From Rhizobium jaguaris (GTDB taxonomy: Bacteria; Pseudomonadota; Alphaproteobacteria; Rhizobiales; Rhizobiaceae), in contig NZ_CP032697.1 in assembly GCF_003627755.1 (NCBI RefSeq), forward strand, positions 186,001 to 250,000: a DNA stretch of 64,000 nt, in the 5' to 3' direction. Below the pieces are notes generated by a model, which ran no database searches, had not been told where the DNA came from, and saw nothing but the letters and a program-made list of their open reading frames with translations. A program made the position numbers and the translations under genes. Of this stretch, positions 62,681 to 64,000 are shown piece after piece. Every line of letters begins with the position of its first letter. Positions within the stretch are counted from its first letter, which is position 1.

Positions 62681-63610
62681 ATGACCATTCTTCTTCTGGC
62701 CGACCACGACAACGCCAGCCTTTCCGACCAGACCGCCAAGGCGCTGACCGCGGCCGCAAAGATCGGCTCGGACATACATGTGCTGGTCGCCGGCAAGGGC
62801 GCCAAGGGCGCTGCCGATGCCGCTGCAAAACTCTCCGGCGTTTCGAAGGTGCTGCTGGCCGAAAGCGACGAACTCGCCAACAATCTGGCCGAGCCGCTTT
62901 CCGACCTGATCGTTTCGCTGGCCGGTTCCTACGACACGATCCTCTCGGCTGCCACCTCGACCGGCAAGAACGTGCTGCCGCGCATCGCTGCCCTGCTCGA
63001 CGTCGCCCAGGTCTCCGAAATCATCGAGGTGATCTCATCCGACACCTTCAAGCGACCGATCTATGCCGGCAATGCCATCCAAACGGTGCAGGCAAGCGAT
63101 ACCAGGAAGGTGATCACCGTGCGCACCGCCTCCTTCGCTTCCGCCGCGGCAACCGGCTCTGCCGCCGTCGAGGCGATCCCGGCGATTTCCGATCCGAGGC
63201 TGTCGCGCTTCGTCAAGGATGCGCTGTCGGCTTCCGACCGTCCGGAACTGACGTCGGCGAAGATCATCATCTCCGGAGGCCGGGCGCTCGGTTCGGCCGA
63301 GAAGTTCAAGGAAGTCATCCTGCCGGTCGCCGACAAGCTGGGTGCAGCCGTCGGCGCAAGCCGTGCCGCCGTCGATGCCGGTTATGCCCCGAACGACTGG
63401 CAGGTCGGCCAGACCGGCAAGGTGGTGGCGCCCGATCTCTATATCGCCTGCGGCATCTCCGGCGCCATCCAGCATCTGGCCGGCATGAAGGATTCCAAGG
63501 TGATCGTCGCCATCAACAAGGACGAGGAGGCGCCGATATTCCAGGTCGCCGACTACGGCCTCGTTGCCGATCTATTCGACGCCCTGCCAGAGCTTGATCG
63601 GTCGTTTTGA
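62681..63610 (+). CDS. etfA: Electron transfer flavoprotein alpha subunit
   Basis: A 309-residue ETF alpha subunit. The N-terminal domain starts [20 protein letters not shown]; the FAD domain has [60 protein letters not shown] and [37 protein letters not shown] precedes the ATG, a usable ribosome site. It ends shortly before a strong hairpin, so the ALDH-etfB-etfA transcript probably stops there. Rhizobia usually carry a second etf pair elsewhere; which one this is cannot be told here. Confidence 0.95.
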   Translation: MTILLLADHDNASLSDQTAKALTAAAKIGSDIHVLVAGKGAKGAADAAAKLSGVSKVLLAESDELANNLAEPLSDLIVSLAGSYDTILSAATSTGKNVLPRIAALLDVAQVSEIIEVISSDTFKRPIYAGNAIQTVQASDTRKVITVRTASFASAAATGSAAVEAIPAISDPRLSRFVKDALSASDRPELTSAKIIISGGRALGSAEKFKEVILPVADKLGAAVGASRAAVDAGYAPNDWQVGQTGKVVAPDLYIACGISGAIQHLAGMKDSKVIVAINKDEEAPIFQVADYGLVADLFDALPELDRSF

Positions 63611-63612
63611 AA

Positions 63613-63646
63613 CCGTCGCCCGCTTCCTGACGGGAGCGGGCGACGG
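63613..63646 (+). terminator. Terminator hairpin after etfA
   Basis: CCGTCGCCCGCT and AGCGGGCGACGG form a perfect 12-bp stem with a ten-base loop, two bases after the etfA stop. No T tract follows. Confidence 0.75.
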
Positions 63647-63781
63647 CATCAGGACTGCCAGGAAGTTCTGATCGGGACGTGCAAGAGGCTCACCGCACAG
63701 GGTCGCGGTGTTTTCGCGCTAGGCAGACACTGTCATTTGATGGCCACAGAGATCGTGCCGGTATCGATGAAGCCGATCCGG

Positions 63782-63976
63782 CTAGAGATCGTCATCATGC
63801 GTCGGCGTCCAGAAGCCGCCGGCCGCGTGGGTTTGACCGATGATCACATCATCGAGGACAGGCGCGTGCACTGGCCGCTTGATGGCATAGGCGGCCGCGA
63901 TGGCTCGCAGAGCGACGCGCCGATAATTTTCTTGCAGCTTCGGCTGTTCGCCCGTTGGCTTCTGACAGTCTGCCAT
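63782..63976 (-). CDS. Possible small hypothetical protein
   Basis: A 64-residue frame starting MADCQKPTGEQPKLQENYRR behind GGGATGGGG, continuing VALRAIAAAYAIKRP and ending THDDDL. It looks protein-like and has a plausible ribosome site, but I do not recognise a family. The rest of the 350 bases after etfA holds nothing that I can support. Confidence 0.4.
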   Translation of the reverse strand: MADCQKPTGEQPKLQENYRRVALRAIAAAYAIKRPVHAPVLDDVIIGQTHAAGGFWTPTHDDDL

Positions 63977-64000
63977 CCCCATCCCTACTGCTGAAACTTG

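Overview
The window looks like accessory DNA of an alphaproteobacterium of the Rhizobiales, probably a Rhizobium, Sinorhizobium, Agrobacterium or Mesorhizobium relative and perhaps a megaplasmid or genomic island. The reasons are a rhizobial-type myo-inositol catabolism and uptake cluster, rhizobial etfBA genes, a chemoreceptor ending in a WAEF pentapeptide, and many insertion sequences and broken genes. No rRNA, tRNA or CRISPR array was seen. All calls come from reading the sequence and translations by eye; no database search was possible.

Region 1 (1-19000) is IS-bounded and holds the least familiar genes. It begins with an ISKra4-type transposase. Next come a STAND NTPase with a LysM-like segment (1492-4569), a free-standing small effector-associated-domain-like protein (4708-5100), an I9-type protease inhibitor (5710-5970) and a subtilisin without a signal peptide (6052-7296). 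An integrase-core IS (8287-10333) has split a membrane-protein gene. A decayed IS110-type element lies among the ends of a second, unidentified transposon (10697-12497). A minus-strand cassette follows: a 37-residue secreted peptide (18489-18602), a 1031-residue membrane protein with a periplasmic solute-binding domain (15350-18445), and a 779-residue fusion of holin-like helices, lytic transglycosylase, peptidoglycan-binding domain and an SxGC-motif domain (12910-15249). I regard the STAND/EAD/subtilase locus and the peptide/receptor/lysis cassette as the best candidates for undescribed systems.

Region 2 (19005-31579) is the inositol cluster on the minus strand: ibpA-iatP-iatA for uptake, then a TIM-barrel isomerase, iolG, iolC (kinase-aldolase fusion), iolD, iolB, a tautomerase and iolE. 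A LacI-type regulator is divergent, with two tandem operator-like palindromes. A truncated RpiR-type regulator remains downstream. No iolA was seen.

Region 3 (31580-51360) is a patchwork of regulators (TetR, LysR, TetR, AraC), redox enzymes, a metallo-beta-lactamase-fold hydrolase with broken copies elsewhere, a PAS-GGDEF-EAL protein, a class V aminotransferase, a frameshifted chemoreceptor, an intact IS630 element and many gene fragments. One site joins a beheaded EEP nuclease/phosphatase gene to a beheaded ThiF/E1-like gene.

Region 4 (51360-64000) is a catabolic locus. On the minus strand hyuA-hyuB-aminotransferase-uronate dehydrogenase-like-FAD oxidoreductase-TPP enzyme form a tight operon. 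An aldehyde dehydrogenase with etfB-etfA runs divergently. It plausibly degrades a lactam- or hydantoin-like nitrogen compound and feeds electrons to ETF; the substrate is unknown.
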